Source: Adiantum capillus-veneris (lineage: Eukaryota > Streptophyta > Polypodiopsida > Polypodiales > Pteridaceae). Taken from it: DNA of 64,000 bases. This document shows, in pieces, positions 1-11,294 of this stretch. How positions within the stretch are numbered: the stretch's first letter is position 1; every line of letters starts with the position of its first letter. Both the position numbers and the translations under genes were made by a program. The stretch lies in contig CM043958.1 of assembly GCA_014529385.2 (NCBI GenBank), positions 87,644,525-87,708,524 on the forward strand, given 5' to 3'. The notes beneath the pieces were generated by a model. It did no database searches and was not told the origin of the DNA. It saw nothing but the letters and a program-made list of their open reading frames with translations.

Positions 1-1600
1 ATACTCGTTCAGGTTCTTGCCATGCATCTTATGCATCAGATTGTTATGCTTTGGCTGTGTTTAGCTTACATGATGTTGAGGAACCTCTATCCTTTGATGA
101 AGCACAAAATTCAAAAAATTCAATGGCTATCATGCAATCGGAATATGATGCACTTATAGAAAACGACACATGGACTTTATGTAATTTGCCTCCTCGCAAA
201 AAGGCTACAAAGTGGGTTTACAAGTTGAACGCAAGTTGGATGGTGAGATTGATCGCCATAAAACTCGCCTTGTTGGAAAAGATTATGCACAACAAAAAGG
301 CATAATTATGAAGAGATTTTTTCTCCCACTTGTCGTATGACTATTGTGCATTTTCTATGTGCATTGGCATCTCATTTTGGTTGGGATGTACATCAATCCG
401 ACATTGTTACTACTTTCTTGAATGGTGACATATTTGAGGAAGTTTATGTAACGCACCCTCGTGGTTTTGTCAAGAAAGGACAAGAGGATAAAGTGTGCAG
501 ATATAAGAAAGATTTGCATGGGTTGAAGCAATCTCCTCGTGCTTGGTATGAGAAAGCTGGCACTCATTTGGTCAAACGAGGCTTTCATAATAGTCTAACA
601 AAAAGCACATTGTATGTAAAGCGTAAGGGTGATGTACTTCTCATTGTGGTTCTTTATGTGGATGATTTGTTGATCACTAGACCAAATGAGAGACTTATTG
701 CTTGAATTTAAGGCTGATTTGAATGCTACTTTCAAGATGAAATATTTGGGGCTGTTGCATCATTACTTGGGTAAACAATTTAAGCAGTGTCATGCTGGTA
801 GCCTTCTGTCAGAAAAGTTACATAGAGACATTGCTATGTAAGTTTGGACCTGAGGATTGCAAACCTATTGCCACTCCCATGGAAACAGGTTTGGAATTAA
901 CTCTTCATGATGCTGGTGATCCTGTAGATGTCATTCTTTACCAACCTGTTGTTGGATGCCTCATTTATGTATTCAACACAAGACCAAATATACAGTGTGT
1001 AGTCTCATTGGTCATCGGATTTATGCATTTCCTATGGTCTAAGCATTGGCAGGCTGTCAAGAAGATTTTCCGCTACTTGAGTGGCACTTTACATCTTGGC
1101 TTGTTTTATCCCGAGGGGGGATTATTGCCGCGAGACTTACATGCTTTTTCAGTCTCAGATTGGGCTGGTTGTTTTGACACGCGAGCATCCACAAGTGGTT
1201 TTTGTTTCATGCTTGGCAGTTCATGTATATCATGGTTGAGCAAGAAGCAACCTACTATGGCCACTTCTAGCTCTGAGGATGAGTACAAGGTTGAGTGTGT
1301 ATGGTTCAGACGCCTTATGGATGATTTGGGTGTTGGATAGGACACTGCCAACACTATCTACACTGACAGTCAGAGCGTATTGGGAGTTCCTAGGAACCCA
1401 ATTTTTCATGCTCGCACAAAGCTCATTTAGGTACATTACCACTATGTCAGGGAGAGAATCTCAGCAGGAGAGATCAGCTTGGCTTATGTGCCAACACTGG
1501 ACAATTTTGCAGATCTTTTCACAAAGGCATTGTATCGTGAGAATTTTGAAGCTTTTCGCAAAGCTTTGGGAGTAAATGTCCTCAGGGCATGGCACTTCCC
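1..1600 (+). pseudogene. Copia family A reverse transcriptase-RNase H fragment
   Basis: 3' part of a Ty1/copia polyprotein, running in from the left window edge. The finger region (FDEAQNSKN, DALIENDTWTL) lies at about 80-180, the palm (SDIVTTFLNGD, LHGLKQSPRAWYEK) at 390-555 and the catalytic YVDDLL at 655-672. The RNase H region is at 1060-1340 (SDWAGCFDTRASTSGFCFM, SSSEDEYK), and the end motif NFADLFTKAL is at 1500-1530. Reading needs several frame changes (near 305, 700-790 and 1340-1480), so the copy is dead. The same protein is encoded at 62620-64000, so both are one family. The copia assignment is firm from motif order; insertion age is unknown because the 5' LTR is outside the window. 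Confidence 0.9.
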
Positions 1601-1649
1601 TTTACTCTATGTGCCAGCTCTCATTCACCGCATCACTCTAGGGGGGATT

Positions 1650-1727
1650 TGTTACCATATACAAGTGGTAGTGATGTGTGTGAACACACTTAGGACCAGT
1701 GGGGCATTTTTCCCTCACTAGGAGGGT

Positions 1728-1760
<33 letters not shown>

Positions 1761-1896
1761 ATTGTATATACGCCCATCATTCTAGGGCTATCTATCTTTC
1801 CATTGCACACTAAGTAACATACTCTCTATTGTGTGCCTTGAGCTTCCTTTGTCTTCTCCAAGGTGTGTGTGCTTTCCTGCAACCCTAATTCCAACA
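1650..1896 (+). repeat. 3' LTR of copia family A
   Basis: 247 bp starting TGTTACC and ending CCAACA, giving TGTT/AACA inverted ends, directly after a purine-rich tract (AGGGGGGATT at about 1640-1649). The start and end are repeated at 59733-59878, where a primer-binding site follows. That copy lacks about 95 bp present here after TCTAGGG (about 1787-1872). The LTR end abuts gypsy coding sequence without a gap, so the element inserted into family B. Confidence 0.85.
1729..1760 (+). repeat. Poly-C homopolymer, 32 C
   Basis: An uninterrupted run of 32 cytosines inside the LTR. The family A copy at 59733 has a short T-rich stretch at the equivalent place, so the run is an expansion in this copy or a sequencing or assembly artefact. 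Homopolymers this long are easily mis-sized. Confidence 0.95.
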
Positions 1897-2511
1897 ATTT
1901 GTGTTGCCTAAGAAGATCAAACACCTGCTTCAAATGTTGTAAGTGAACCTCCTCAGATGCATTGTAGAGTAGGTTGTCATCGAGAAAAACAACGACAAAA
2001 TTTCCTAGATATGGTTTCAAAATACTATGTATGAGCATCATGAAAGATATTGGTGCACTGGTTAAACCAAACGGCGTAACCATAAATTCATAATGTACAA
2101 ACCTTCTTGGAAAAGTAGTTTATGTATATCAACAAGTCTAATTCTTACTTGATGATACCCTTATAACATATCATTTTTGTAAAAATGAAGACATGTGAGT
2201 TTATCAAACAACTCATCTAACCTTGGCAAAGGATACTTATCCTTGATAGTAACCATGTTCATACCACTATAATCTATGCACATGTGCATACTAACATCCT
2301 TTTTCTTCACAAATAGAATGAGAGATGCCCATGGTGAGGATCTAGGTTGAATAAACACTCTGCTGGGGAGGTCAAGAAGCTGATGTTCCACCTTGATAGC
2401 CTCAAAATGACTCAATCTATAAGGTAGTTTACTAACGGGCTTACCACAGCTATGCCATGTTGCACAAAACATGTCGATGGTAACCCAAGTGGTAAATATT
2501 ATGGAAAACAT
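1897..2511 (-). pseudogene. Gypsy family B reverse transcriptase, truncated
   Basis: Ty3/gypsy RT on the minus strand. The N-terminal half at 2511-2161 has [23 protein letters not shown] and [17 protein letters not shown]. The second half in another frame (2083-1897) has TPFGLTSAPISF and the catalytic FLDDNLLY, followed by HLKQVFDLLRQHKL. A frameshifted gap of about 80 bp separates them. The coding sequence stops exactly where the copia LTR ends (1896), so the thumb, RNase H and integrase lie left of the copia insertion, outside the window, or are lost. Y, N and other changes at normally conserved sites fit long decay. Confidence 0.88.
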
Positions 2512-2557
2512 CTATATTCTCCATCAAGAGTTCCTTCAATAAATTAGCAACATTTGC

Positions 2558-3066
2558 TTATGGTGTTGACAAAGAAGTAGCAAGAGAAGGCAGAGATGAA
2601 AGATAAGCATGCGGCATTGAGGAATTTTTAGATTTGATAATGATTAAGAAATGATACAAAGAGTAATACAAAAAGAGTTCTTCTATTTCATCATTTGAAA
2701 AGAGCTTCATAAGCTCAATTGTACAAATAAATGGTGAGGATGGTACATCTTTTTCTCCCAATAGTAGCACATACATACCATTGGATTCAAACATAAGACT
2801 TTTATGGTCATATCTGTGACGTAATGATGATCCTAGACCATGCAACCACTCCCAACTTAACATCACATTTGCTTTATGGATATTAATCACATGAAAATCT
2901 AAGCATGTCTAATACCCTTGGATCTCAAGAGGTACACTAACTTGTGTATCTCATAGGCTTTAACATCATGGCCATTTATCATAACTACTTTATAGTGGTA
3001 GGCACTAGGTGTCATAGGCAAATTGAGATGTTTTATAGTTAATGAAATTGTGAGAGGCTTCATCAT
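2558..3066 (-). pseudogene. Gypsy family B protease to RT linker
   Basis: Upstream of the RT on the minus strand. The stretch 2890-2558 reads NVMLSWEWLHGLG then GMYVLLLGEKD. This resembles the C-terminal part of retropepsin-like domains, where an ILGMDWL-like motif precedes a strand rich in K and L. The catalytic D-S/T-G is not visible in frame; the sequence between 2890 and 3066 is broken. The assignment rests mainly on position between a gag zinc knuckle and RT. Confidence 0.55.
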
Positions 3067-4250
3067 CTACATGATTCTCACCTTGTGACCTTGGATATAG
3101 CCATGCATTCTCACAAGCTTGTGTGGCCAAATGTTGGATGTCACATAGAGGCCGTACTCATGAACCGCTTCGATATGTGTTACCCACACATTGAAAAAAT
3201 GAGAAGACGATTCCAAGGGAAGCAATTGCACCATATGGACCACTTTTTCCTTAGCCTGAGTAGTAGATTTCCCCTTGGGAAAATCCTTTTTGCCATGCCT
3301 ACTTCCCATGCAAGTAAAACATAACTTATCTATCCTTGCCTTTTCAAATTCCTTAGTTGAAAGATAGCCTCTAGGCCCCTTGGGATTTTTGGACGCATCA
3401 GATGAGGCTACCAAAAATTTTCTTTTATTATCTGCTTGATGATTACCATGAGTTGCACGCACATGCAAGGCTATCATGCATATGTATAATATGCAATGAT
3501 TTATCATCAAGATCATCATGAATATACAGCTTCCTCAAATATTTTTGGATCCTAGGTTTTAACTTGCTTCTTAAGCTCATGAGTTAACCCACGGATGAAC
3601 CCTTGTAGCTGCTGGAAATAAGCTAAACCCTTGATCTTGCGGATAACATCTCTATAGTGTGAGATATATTCAAGAAGTGTCTTATGCTATCACATAGAAC
3701 ACTTATCCCATGCTGTTCAAGATCTATCTTTTTATTAGTAGGAAGAAATTCTTTTCTAAACACATCCTCAAAAGCAGCCTATGTGCGTGGTATGATGTCC
3801 TTTTCTTGAGTAACATCCAACATTTATAGGCTTTTATTCTAGGGTAAAGCTAGTTTGTGCCTCGACTGCATCCAAAATTTGATGAAGCTTATGAATACCA
3901 TCCCATTACTAAGAAGGATATTTACCGTATCTTTGTTGCGTTCTTTCTCCTCCCCGGAAAAGATTGGTGTTTTTTGTTTTTGAATAGTTCATCCACCTCT
4001 TTTTGAGTGAGAATTTGCAATAGGTCTGAATTGGAGCCTTGATTTGGCACACCATAGATCAGATGTTTAGGTATAGAGCCCAAAAAATCCTAGACCGCTC
4101 ATTGGTAGGGCCCTTGGCTTGTTGATTCATGCACTACTAGATCATACACTTTACTGACATTCTTATTTGAATGTGCAAAGCTCATTCCTAACATGGACAA
4201 GCTTGATTGCAAGGCCCTAAATTCTTGAAGATCAAGCAAATCTATGCTAT
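3067..4250 (-). pseudogene. Gypsy family B gag relic
   Basis: Minus strand, broken in several frames. At 3519-3250 it has a basic stretch and a decayed zinc knuckle, CFTCMGSRHGKKDF, in which the last Cys of C-x2-C-x4-H-x4-C is replaced by Phe. Further upstream (about 3980-3540) fragments such as FRKEFLPTNKKIDLEQ, LLEYISHYRD and FQQLQGFIRGL match the usual retrotransposon gag pattern (F-x-x-x-F-x-P, then Y-I-x-x-F/Y, then F-x-x-G-L). Order gag, protease, RT on one strand supports a single gypsy element. Confidence 0.75.
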
Positions 4251-5146
4251 CATTCATGCCCATTGCCGTGCGGGTATTCTTTCCTACTGTGGGGCAATGA
4301 TAGGCCTAACAAGCAAAGACTGAATGTATGATGCACGTTTATGAATACCTTATATAACAATGTCATGCAAACTTTTCTCGTCAATATAGTACTTTCCAAG
4401 GAGAAAAAACAAGCTATGGAAACCGATTGGCCATACCAAGTCAATTTCCAATGCCAAAATACCTTGTCAAATTGAATCCGATACCGATTACGATGCTGAA
4501 GTTCCTCTAAATTGCCTTGCCCAATACAATCATGAAGCCGTGCAAACTTCAATGCTCCATACTTGCTTTATGAGAGAGTTGAAGTCCAATTTGAAAGCCT
4601 AGAATGCTTGCCCAATGTAAACTTTTGTGTTGTAATTGATTGCAATGAACAACTTAGAATAATTTGCCCGTTGCAATTATTTGTTCTACTGCAATAAGGA
4701 AAAATTGCTACCAGAAGGTCTTGCTGTGCTTTGCTCGTGCTTGAAACTTGTTGAGGCTTTTAACCATTGCTGCAGAGGGGGGTGGTGTGGAAACCACCCC
4801 TTATGTACCCTCAAAGGGGAAAAAAATTAGGGGCTTGGTGGCACTTGGGTATGAACTCAATGCCACCAAAGTAAAGAGATGGAGCACATCGAGACGTGTG
4901 AGAGAGAGGGAGATAGACAATTGTGTGGCTTGGTAGAATGAGGTCGATGCAGAGTTGGATTTTGTTTCTCCAACCCGTGCAAAGCCTATTAGAGCACTCG
5001 TTGATGATTTAGCACATGTCAATTGCAACTTGTGGGTGTGAGCTAAGGATGATACCTATGCCCACCGCATAGTTGATAACCCTTGCTTTTTCTTCATCTT
5101 CTTCTTCACGGCTCCCTTGCAAGTGCACTCAAGAAAGCGATCCAAA
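4251..5146 (-). other. Family B 5' leader, non-coding
   Basis: Between the gag relic and the primer-binding site; no protein domain seen. A short inverted repeat (GGTGGT...ACCACC) lies near 4780-4799. Open frames here are short and match nothing I recognise. Confidence 0.5.
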
Positions 5147-5162
5147 CTTAGCTCTAATACTA
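5147..5162 (-). other. Primer-binding site, initiator-Met tRNA type (family B)
   Basis: On the minus strand it reads TAGTATTAGAGCTAAG, close to the TGGTATCAGAGC consensus, at the right end of the family B internal region. The 5' LTR would lie to the right from about 5163, but I see no clean TG-CA boundary, so the LTR is decayed. Confidence 0.6.
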
Positions 5163-5780
5163 GTAAGAGGATCAAGGGTTGAGGACAAGATGCTCTACCC
5201 AACTATCCCTGCCTATACCTATAGACAGGCACTTGTGTGGGTTTCCCACTAGGCCATGCCCAGCCCTTGGCCTCATAGATACCAATAGCCCTTGGCCTCA
5301 TAGGTACCAATAAAGGGATGTGGTACATGACTATTGTACACTCATCATGGCTTGCCAAAACTCAATGTGGTAACATTAAATATTCACAGTAAACATCTCC
5401 CCATCTCTCCTTATTTTCCCCAATGATCATTCAAAAACTCTCTTTTGTCCTTCTTTTTCTTTAAAACTGGTATCTTTGGGCCTTCCCTCCCCCCTTCTCT
5501 CTCCTTCCCTGCACTCAATAGAACCATGTTACATTCATCCAAGTCCTTACACTAACCTTTTTGTCAACTCTACCAAGTTTAACTAGTTCATTTCCCACAA
5601 ATTTGCCTAATCCACTTTTTCTATTGGCTCCAAGACATTAGTTTCTCTATCATGGAACTACATGAACTTAGTCTCTACATTGGTCACCGTTGGTTACAAG
5701 ATTCCATATGAAGATGGAGTAGATAAAAAAAAATCTCAAGGCCGATAAAACACAAACAAACACACACACACGCGCGCGCG

Positions 5781-5874
<94 letters not shown>

Positions 5875-7969
5875 CACTACCTTACATTTAGTTGCATTCA
5901 AGGCTTTGGTAATCTAACATATGTAGAGGAGTTCATCACAATTAGCAATGCATTCAAAGCTTGTAGAACTCTTTAGATCAACAACTCTTTTGAGCTGATT
6001 TGACATTCTATAGTGAAGTCTAATTGTTGATTGCAAACCTCAACTAGTGACAATTCATGGCATCACATTTTTGTGTGCCTTCCATGCATTACAAGGCTAA
6101 TCAAATTGATGTGTATCACAAAAGCAGACCCTTCATAGCTTTTTTAGAGAACTTTATTACTTGAAGCTCTATGTTAGTCATTGATAGGTTTCAAGCACCA
6201 TTCCGTCCATGGCATTGCCGCTTCGTGTTAGAACTTTAGACCAAAGAATGAGGGACAACAATTTTGAGACAACATTATACAGAAGCATGGATCATTCTAT
6301 AGCAATCATCCTTCATCATCCATTTGGGGTAACCATCAATATGCATACTCAAAACTTGCATTTTTACTTATACATATAAGTAAAATAATTTCTTCTTTGT
6401 AGTCAACCTATACACTAAGATAACAAAAAAAAGTAAAGTTTAATCACTTACATATAACATTACCAACCATGAGCCTATAAAGGCCTTTCCTTTTTCTCTT
6501 TTGTTTTGAATACACAAAGCTAGTATTATTGTTTCTATTGATTCTACTTGATACATCTTTAGGGAATCTTAAGGTAAACAATTTATCAATGAATTTTACT
6601 AAGGTGCATTTTGAATTTTTTTGATGAGTCGCTTTTCTACGTGTAAAGGTCCAAATGTTTATTTTATCTCCTTTTTTTTCTTAAGATAGTCATCATCAAT
6701 CATTTCTTAGTACATTGACTTGTATCAAAATCTACTTGTATTGAATCTTCTCTTTGAACATGTGCTCACCATCTCTCTTTTTTGTAAGTTATTGTTCCTC
6801 ACAAATAAACCTAAGTAGGATAAGCTCAAACAATTTGAGATAAGAAAGAATACCATGGTACAATTTTAGATGGAGAAGATCCTACGACATCATCAGCTCG
6901 TACTTGATTTGAATGGAAATATTGTTGAAGTGATTTGTCATAAATTTATAAAGCTAATCACATGAGCTAAGGTGATTTGGAATAATTGGCAATAGACATG
7001 TAAGTATTTCATTACCCAAATGTATTCAAATTTTGTGTCATCGCACAATACATGCAATGCCAAAAGCCTGGCAAACTGGCTCACTCATGTCCGAGTAGCT
7101 CTATGGACGTGTACTTGTCTTAAAGCATTGCAAACCTACTACTTGCAAGTTATGGCTAGCTGAAACTGTATCCGCATAGTGCATACATAGCATGAAACTG
7201 CACAAAACCGTGCTAAAAAAGCTCTCTAAAATGCCTCACACAATCAAACAATGCGCATGAAACTGCATCCGGATGTGTAACGATCCGAAGGTCACATTCC
7301 AAAGCATCACTTGCATACACAAAAACAAGGTGAATTCTCTCTCAAATATCACCACAGTGTGCCATACATAGCCAAAGATGCAAACCGCATCACTCTCTAC
7401 ACTGTAGAAATCGAACTGCAAAACCTCAATACGTCGAGATTGTTGATAGGCTGGCGTAGAAAATTCAGCACTCAGAATTTCAAAATTTTGATATGACCAA
7501 CACGTCTAAAATATTCCTAATCATATGGTAGACTCCTGGATCACATGTATCCGAGTCCAGGTGTGAGAAATATGCCAAAAACCTAAAATTTTTGACCCAA
7601 AAACGCAACATAACTTGTTGTTGTTGCACCTATTGTAATTTAGAGCAGAATTTCAGAAAATGGACATCACCATCGTGTACAGAATGTGCCAAAACCCCAA
7701 CCTAAACTCTTGGATCATATCCATCCGACTCCGTGTGACGGAGATATGCAAAAAAAACACAATTTTGAGAGCCAAAAACAGCAAAAACGAGCTGCAACAC
7801 TTCTTGTTTCTACTCTTTCTCTGCAAAAATTCAGCAATGGCTTGCTACACAAGCTAAATATAAATATCTAAACTGAGATCTAACAATGTCGAGCCGTATC
7901 CACCTCCACCGAGTTCAAGCTGCCATAGCCGAGCTCTGTGGCTTCCGTCTTATCGCACACGTCACCAAA
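5163..7969. other. Non-coding, repeat-derived stretch
   Basis: No convincing gene. It holds a small tandem duplication (about 26 bp, twice, 5262-5313, containing CCCTTGGCCTCATAG), the CA/CG tract at 5761-5871 and AT-rich sequence. From about 7100 to 7969 it is probably the internal leader of the minus-strand element whose primer site is at 7970-7981. Confidence 0.5.
5761..5871. repeat. (CA)n(CG)n(CA)n alternating purine-pyrimidine tract
   Basis: About 111 bp of unbroken alternating pyrimidine-purine: CA repeats, then about nine CG units (5771-5788), then about 40 CA units. CG embedded in CA/TG is the classic Z-DNA-prone composition. Open frames through it encode only Val-Cys repeats and are not genes. 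Confidence 0.97.
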
Positions 7970-7981
7970 GCTCTGATACCA
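7970..7981 (-). other. Primer-binding site, initiator-Met tRNA type
   Basis: Minus strand TGGTATCAGAGC, a 12/12 match to the usual plant initiator-Met complement. It lies two bases inside the LTR called at 7984-8212 and shows that an LTR element reads leftward from here. Confidence 0.85.
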
Positions 7982-7983
7982 GT

Positions 7984-8212
7984 TGTGAGTGCGAAAATGC
8001 GGCGCATGTGTGGAGAATGAGAAGAAGAGAGTATGACACAGGGATGTGGGGTGGAGCTCCAAAATCTCACTGTATGAGCACAATGTGAGAATGAGTGAGA
8101 GCTCCTTATTCTTTTTTTGTATAAAGAATAAGGAGATAAATGTGGGGGATCGGACACTGACCGGCAGACACGGGCAAAGCACGGTGAGGCACACCACCTT
8201 TACCTAACAACA
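7984..8212 (-). repeat. 5' LTR of a minus-strand LTR element
   Basis: On the minus strand it starts TGTTGTTAGG and ends CTCACA, then two bases, then the primer site. The length of 229 bp is normal for a short LTR. It contains a 13-bp perfect inverted repeat (8102-8135). No matching second LTR is visible, and the internal part to the left carries no recognisable protein. The right boundary is inferred from the TG...CA rule. Confidence 0.65.
8102..8135. repeat. 13-bp perfect hairpin inside the LTR
   Basis: CTCCTTATTCTTT at 8102-8114 pairs with AAAGAATAAGGAG at 8123-8135 around an 8-base loop. It could fold in either strand's RNA. Confidence 0.9.
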
Positions 8213-9281
8213 CGACCACAAAATCATATTGTAGTAGCTTGTCCCCATTGCTATTAGTGTGATTTTGTCAATATGAGTATATAATGGAGATGATTTGGAT
8301 TATAATGTATGGAATTGGAGATAAACAAAATTTAATGCCCACATATAATCCCGGGTAGGTCACTCAATAAAAATGTAACCTATCACGTGAGTTCAACAGA
8401 AGGGTATTTAAAGTTCTTGAAACTTACAGAAATATATACACAGAAGGGCATTATTTTTTCAAATTTGAAAAAAACTTACAAATTTTAAAAGAAAAGGGTA
8501 TATTATATTCTTAGCAAAATTCACAAATAAGGGGTTTTACAAACATGTCCTGAACGCACGTGACATGGTAGTTTTACACATAGTGAACCCCCCGAGCATA
8601 TAATTCATCATGCTATTCAATGAAAAAATCCTAGGACAAGACACTAGAACTTGCTTGCATGGCTATTATTTTCTTCCAACACATTGCTTTTGGCTCAGAT
8701 GACGCCCACCCCTTCATGATTCACTCTCTATGTTTTGGTGAAAAGTTTGTCCACATATTCAATTGCTACATTGCTTCTACCTCTCAATTGAGGTGGTAAT
8801 AACAATCACATATGGTATTAGGTAAGTTCCTTGGTGGTATCAAATTTCCTTTTTGAATATTTTCTTTACAAGGACCATCTACAAACCCATTTAAATCAGA
8901 CCGCTTGGTTCACATGAATGAACTGCCTCCAACCTTCACATATGAATTCTCATTTATAGAATCAAAAGAGGCAAGAAGCTCTGTATTTTCTAGAAGTTTT
9001 AAGGACGTGTCCCATAAATTTGTACTTGAACTACAGAAACTTGCCTCTAGGTTCATAATCTCAATGGTACTAGAGGTGTTAACTTGATGAAGAAGGTACA
9101 AGTTGTGGTAGTGGCAAGTGGTTTTGTTTCTCCTTCTCTTGCTCCTCCTCATCAAAAGAATAATCAACAATTGAAATTCTGATAAATTCCAAGTTTTAGG
9201 CGTTCAAGTTGTAGTTGTGTCAAGTTATTGGGGATTACTCTCCCTCGCTCTCTCCCTTCATCTCTCTCCATGCAAGTGGGC

Positions 9282-9355
<74 letters not shown>

Positions 9356-9461
9356 AGATAGAGATGTAGAGAGAGGAAAAGAAATAGAGGGAGAGAGAGG
9401 TAGATTGAGATGGAGAGAGAAGAGTATGGAACATGATTTTCTTGCTAAAAATCATAATTAA
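8213..9461. other. Non-coding stretch with GA microsatellite
   Basis: AT-rich; no domain seen in any frame. It ends in purine-rich sequence (GA microsatellite and AGAGAGG stretches to about 9420) just before the left inverted-repeat arm. Confidence 0.5.
9286..9353 (+). repeat. (GA)n microsatellite
   Basis: About 34 uninterrupted GA units, followed by interrupted purine-rich sequence to about 9420. Open frames across it give Ser-Leu repeats and are not genes. Confidence 0.97.
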
Positions 9462-10895
9462 AGGAATAACCAAAAATTCCTTGCACCGAAGCTTGTACGA
9501 AGCAAGATTTTGAAGAATTAGTTTCTTGATAAAAATGGTAATTAAAGCAATAGCCAAAAAAATCTTACTTCAAACCCCTACTATAATCACTCCTCTTGAT
9601 CTTTGTCATTTCCATTTCTCTAAGCTAGACCATATGTGTTACACACTTGGAAGGGAGAAGAGCATGAAGAAAAAGAGGCCTTTCGTTGTGGATGTTGGTT
9701 TTGTATTGAAGAAGGATAGCCACATGTATTAGTTTCTTATCGTTAGTGAACCCATGAATGGGCATGTGGATACAAATTATTGTCCTAACGTGAACATTTC
9801 AAAGATAGTATGGGCAATTAAGAGAATTGAACCTTGATGTAAGATGACAAGTTTTGGGATTCTACAAGATCAGGTGGAAAGATGTGGACAATTAATTCAT
9901 TAGAGGTTCTTATTGTGCACAATGGAAAGCACGTTTTTAATGTCAGCTCAAAGGGCTCAAGGGCAAAGGTAGGTTTGTAGTTTATAATGTTGTTTGATTT
10001 TCCATGATACGGTGACTAAAGAGGTTTTTACTGTGTGCAATGAACAACATGTTTTTTATGTCAGCATAGAAGGCTCAAGGGCAAAGTTAGTTTCACCCTC
10101 TAATGTTGTTTGAGTTCCCATGCTCCAAGAGGCTGACATATGATCCATGCAAGCATATGTCCTAGATTTGTATCTCCAAGTTTTGGGTTTGGACTCTCAG
10201 GCCCATGAGTTCATGCACCAAGCCACCGTGACAAATGTGGAACTCTTTTAAACTCTAGCCTTTGGGTGTAAAGTTTTGGCATTATATGTGTTTTTTTGTC
10301 AAGTGGGTTTTTGTTGATCCCTAGAGTGTTTAAAAGAATAGCACATGATTTTTGAGTGAGTTCTATTCACAAGTCCTTGACTGTTAGCAGATGGACCAGA
10401 CGGGCACCCTTCTAGTCGGCCACCTCATCATAAAGCCACCAATTTTATACTCCCATTATTTTTTAAAGAGAAGGCTTCTAAATAAGAGGAACTCTGATTT
10501 TAAGCCGAGTGATGATTGAGCCTAACTTTTGTAAAATCTAAGTTGCAATGATTGATTTTGAGCCTGAGCCTTGTAAGCTGGCCACTGGCTAAAAGAAGCC
10601 CTAGGTATAAAGCCTGATCTTGTAAGTTTGAACACAACACTTATCATTATCTAAAGTTTTTTTGGAGGTTTTGAAGCATACGATTGAGAGACGCTACTCT
10701 CAAGCTATTTAAACTTGATTTTTCTCGAGCTCTAGTAATCCAAATTTGTTTTCGACAATTGCATGGTGTTCCTTGTTTAGTTCTCTTTAATTTAAGTGTA
10801 ATTATTCTTAATTTTATTGTGGTTAGCGATATCTTGACAAGCTAAATCTACTATTTTGAGTGCATTAGTGGTTGTTGGTCGATGTTTCGACCATA
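9462..10895 (+). repeat. Left arm of 1.4-kb inverted repeat, LTR-like
   Basis: Reverse-complement match to 19735-21148, seen as shared blocks along the whole length. Examples are CCATATGTGTTACACAC against its complement near 20965, and the translated segment LDHMCYT-x-GREK in both. The last 280 bp (about 10650-10930) also match 21385-21660 in the same orientation, inside the LTR of family D, so both arms are probably LTR-derived. It contains an imperfect tandem duplication of about 119 bp (9902-10130, GAGGTT...ATGTCAGC twice) that is also in the right arm. The arms differ by many substitutions and small indels. Confidence 0.8.
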
Positions 10896-11279
10896 AGAGG
10901 GTGTTCCTAGACTTTGGTCTTGATTTTTAAGTAAAAGAGTTCCCGTTCATCCCTGGACAACCGGTTGAACACTATGGCCAAAACCTCATTCCTCTGGCTA
11001 AAGCACTCAGACGTCACTTTGGGAGCCATTCATTACTACAAAACAAACATTCAAAGAAATTACAACGCCATTTTTGAACACTTCAACCACTTCACCATAA
11101 CTCAAACCAAACACTTCTACGCAAGAAGACAAGTCAAATGAGTACCATCAACCAATGTCATTTATAGATGCATCATGAATATAATATCCTTTCTCAAACA
11201 ACAGGCATGAATGCGTGTATGATGCATAGCTAACCCGACTAGTATCAGGCTTCAGGCTATCCCCATAACCTTAAGCATA
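10896..11279 (-). other. Leader of a minus-strand LTR element
   Basis: Sequence immediately internal to the primer site at 11280-11292 on the minus strand. No protein is recognised. It is cut on the left by the inverted-repeat arm, so the rest of that element is missing. Confidence 0.5.
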
Positions 11280-11292
11280 GGCTCTGATACCA
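11280..11292 (-). other. Primer-binding site, initiator-Met tRNA type
   Basis: Minus strand TGGTATCAGAGCC, an exact consensus match. It lies next to a TG/CA boundary at 11295-11296 that would end an LTR (minus strand ...GGGTATCTCTCA). Confidence 0.85.
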
Positions 11293-11294
11293 AG

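Noticed and set aside
5668-5901. Open frames with Val-Cys and Arg-Ala repeats
   Set aside because: They are just the CA/CG microsatellite read in frame.
5147-8212. One single element joining the primer sites at 5147 and 7970
   Set aside because: Both are minus-strand 5' ends with their own boundaries, so they mark two elements.
9258-9557. Open frame with Ser-Leu repeats (also 54445-54717)
   Set aside because: GA microsatellite translation, no domain.
9526-9732. Open frame conserved in both inverted-repeat arms
   Set aside because: The whole arm DNA is conserved, not only the frame, and there is no recognisable domain.
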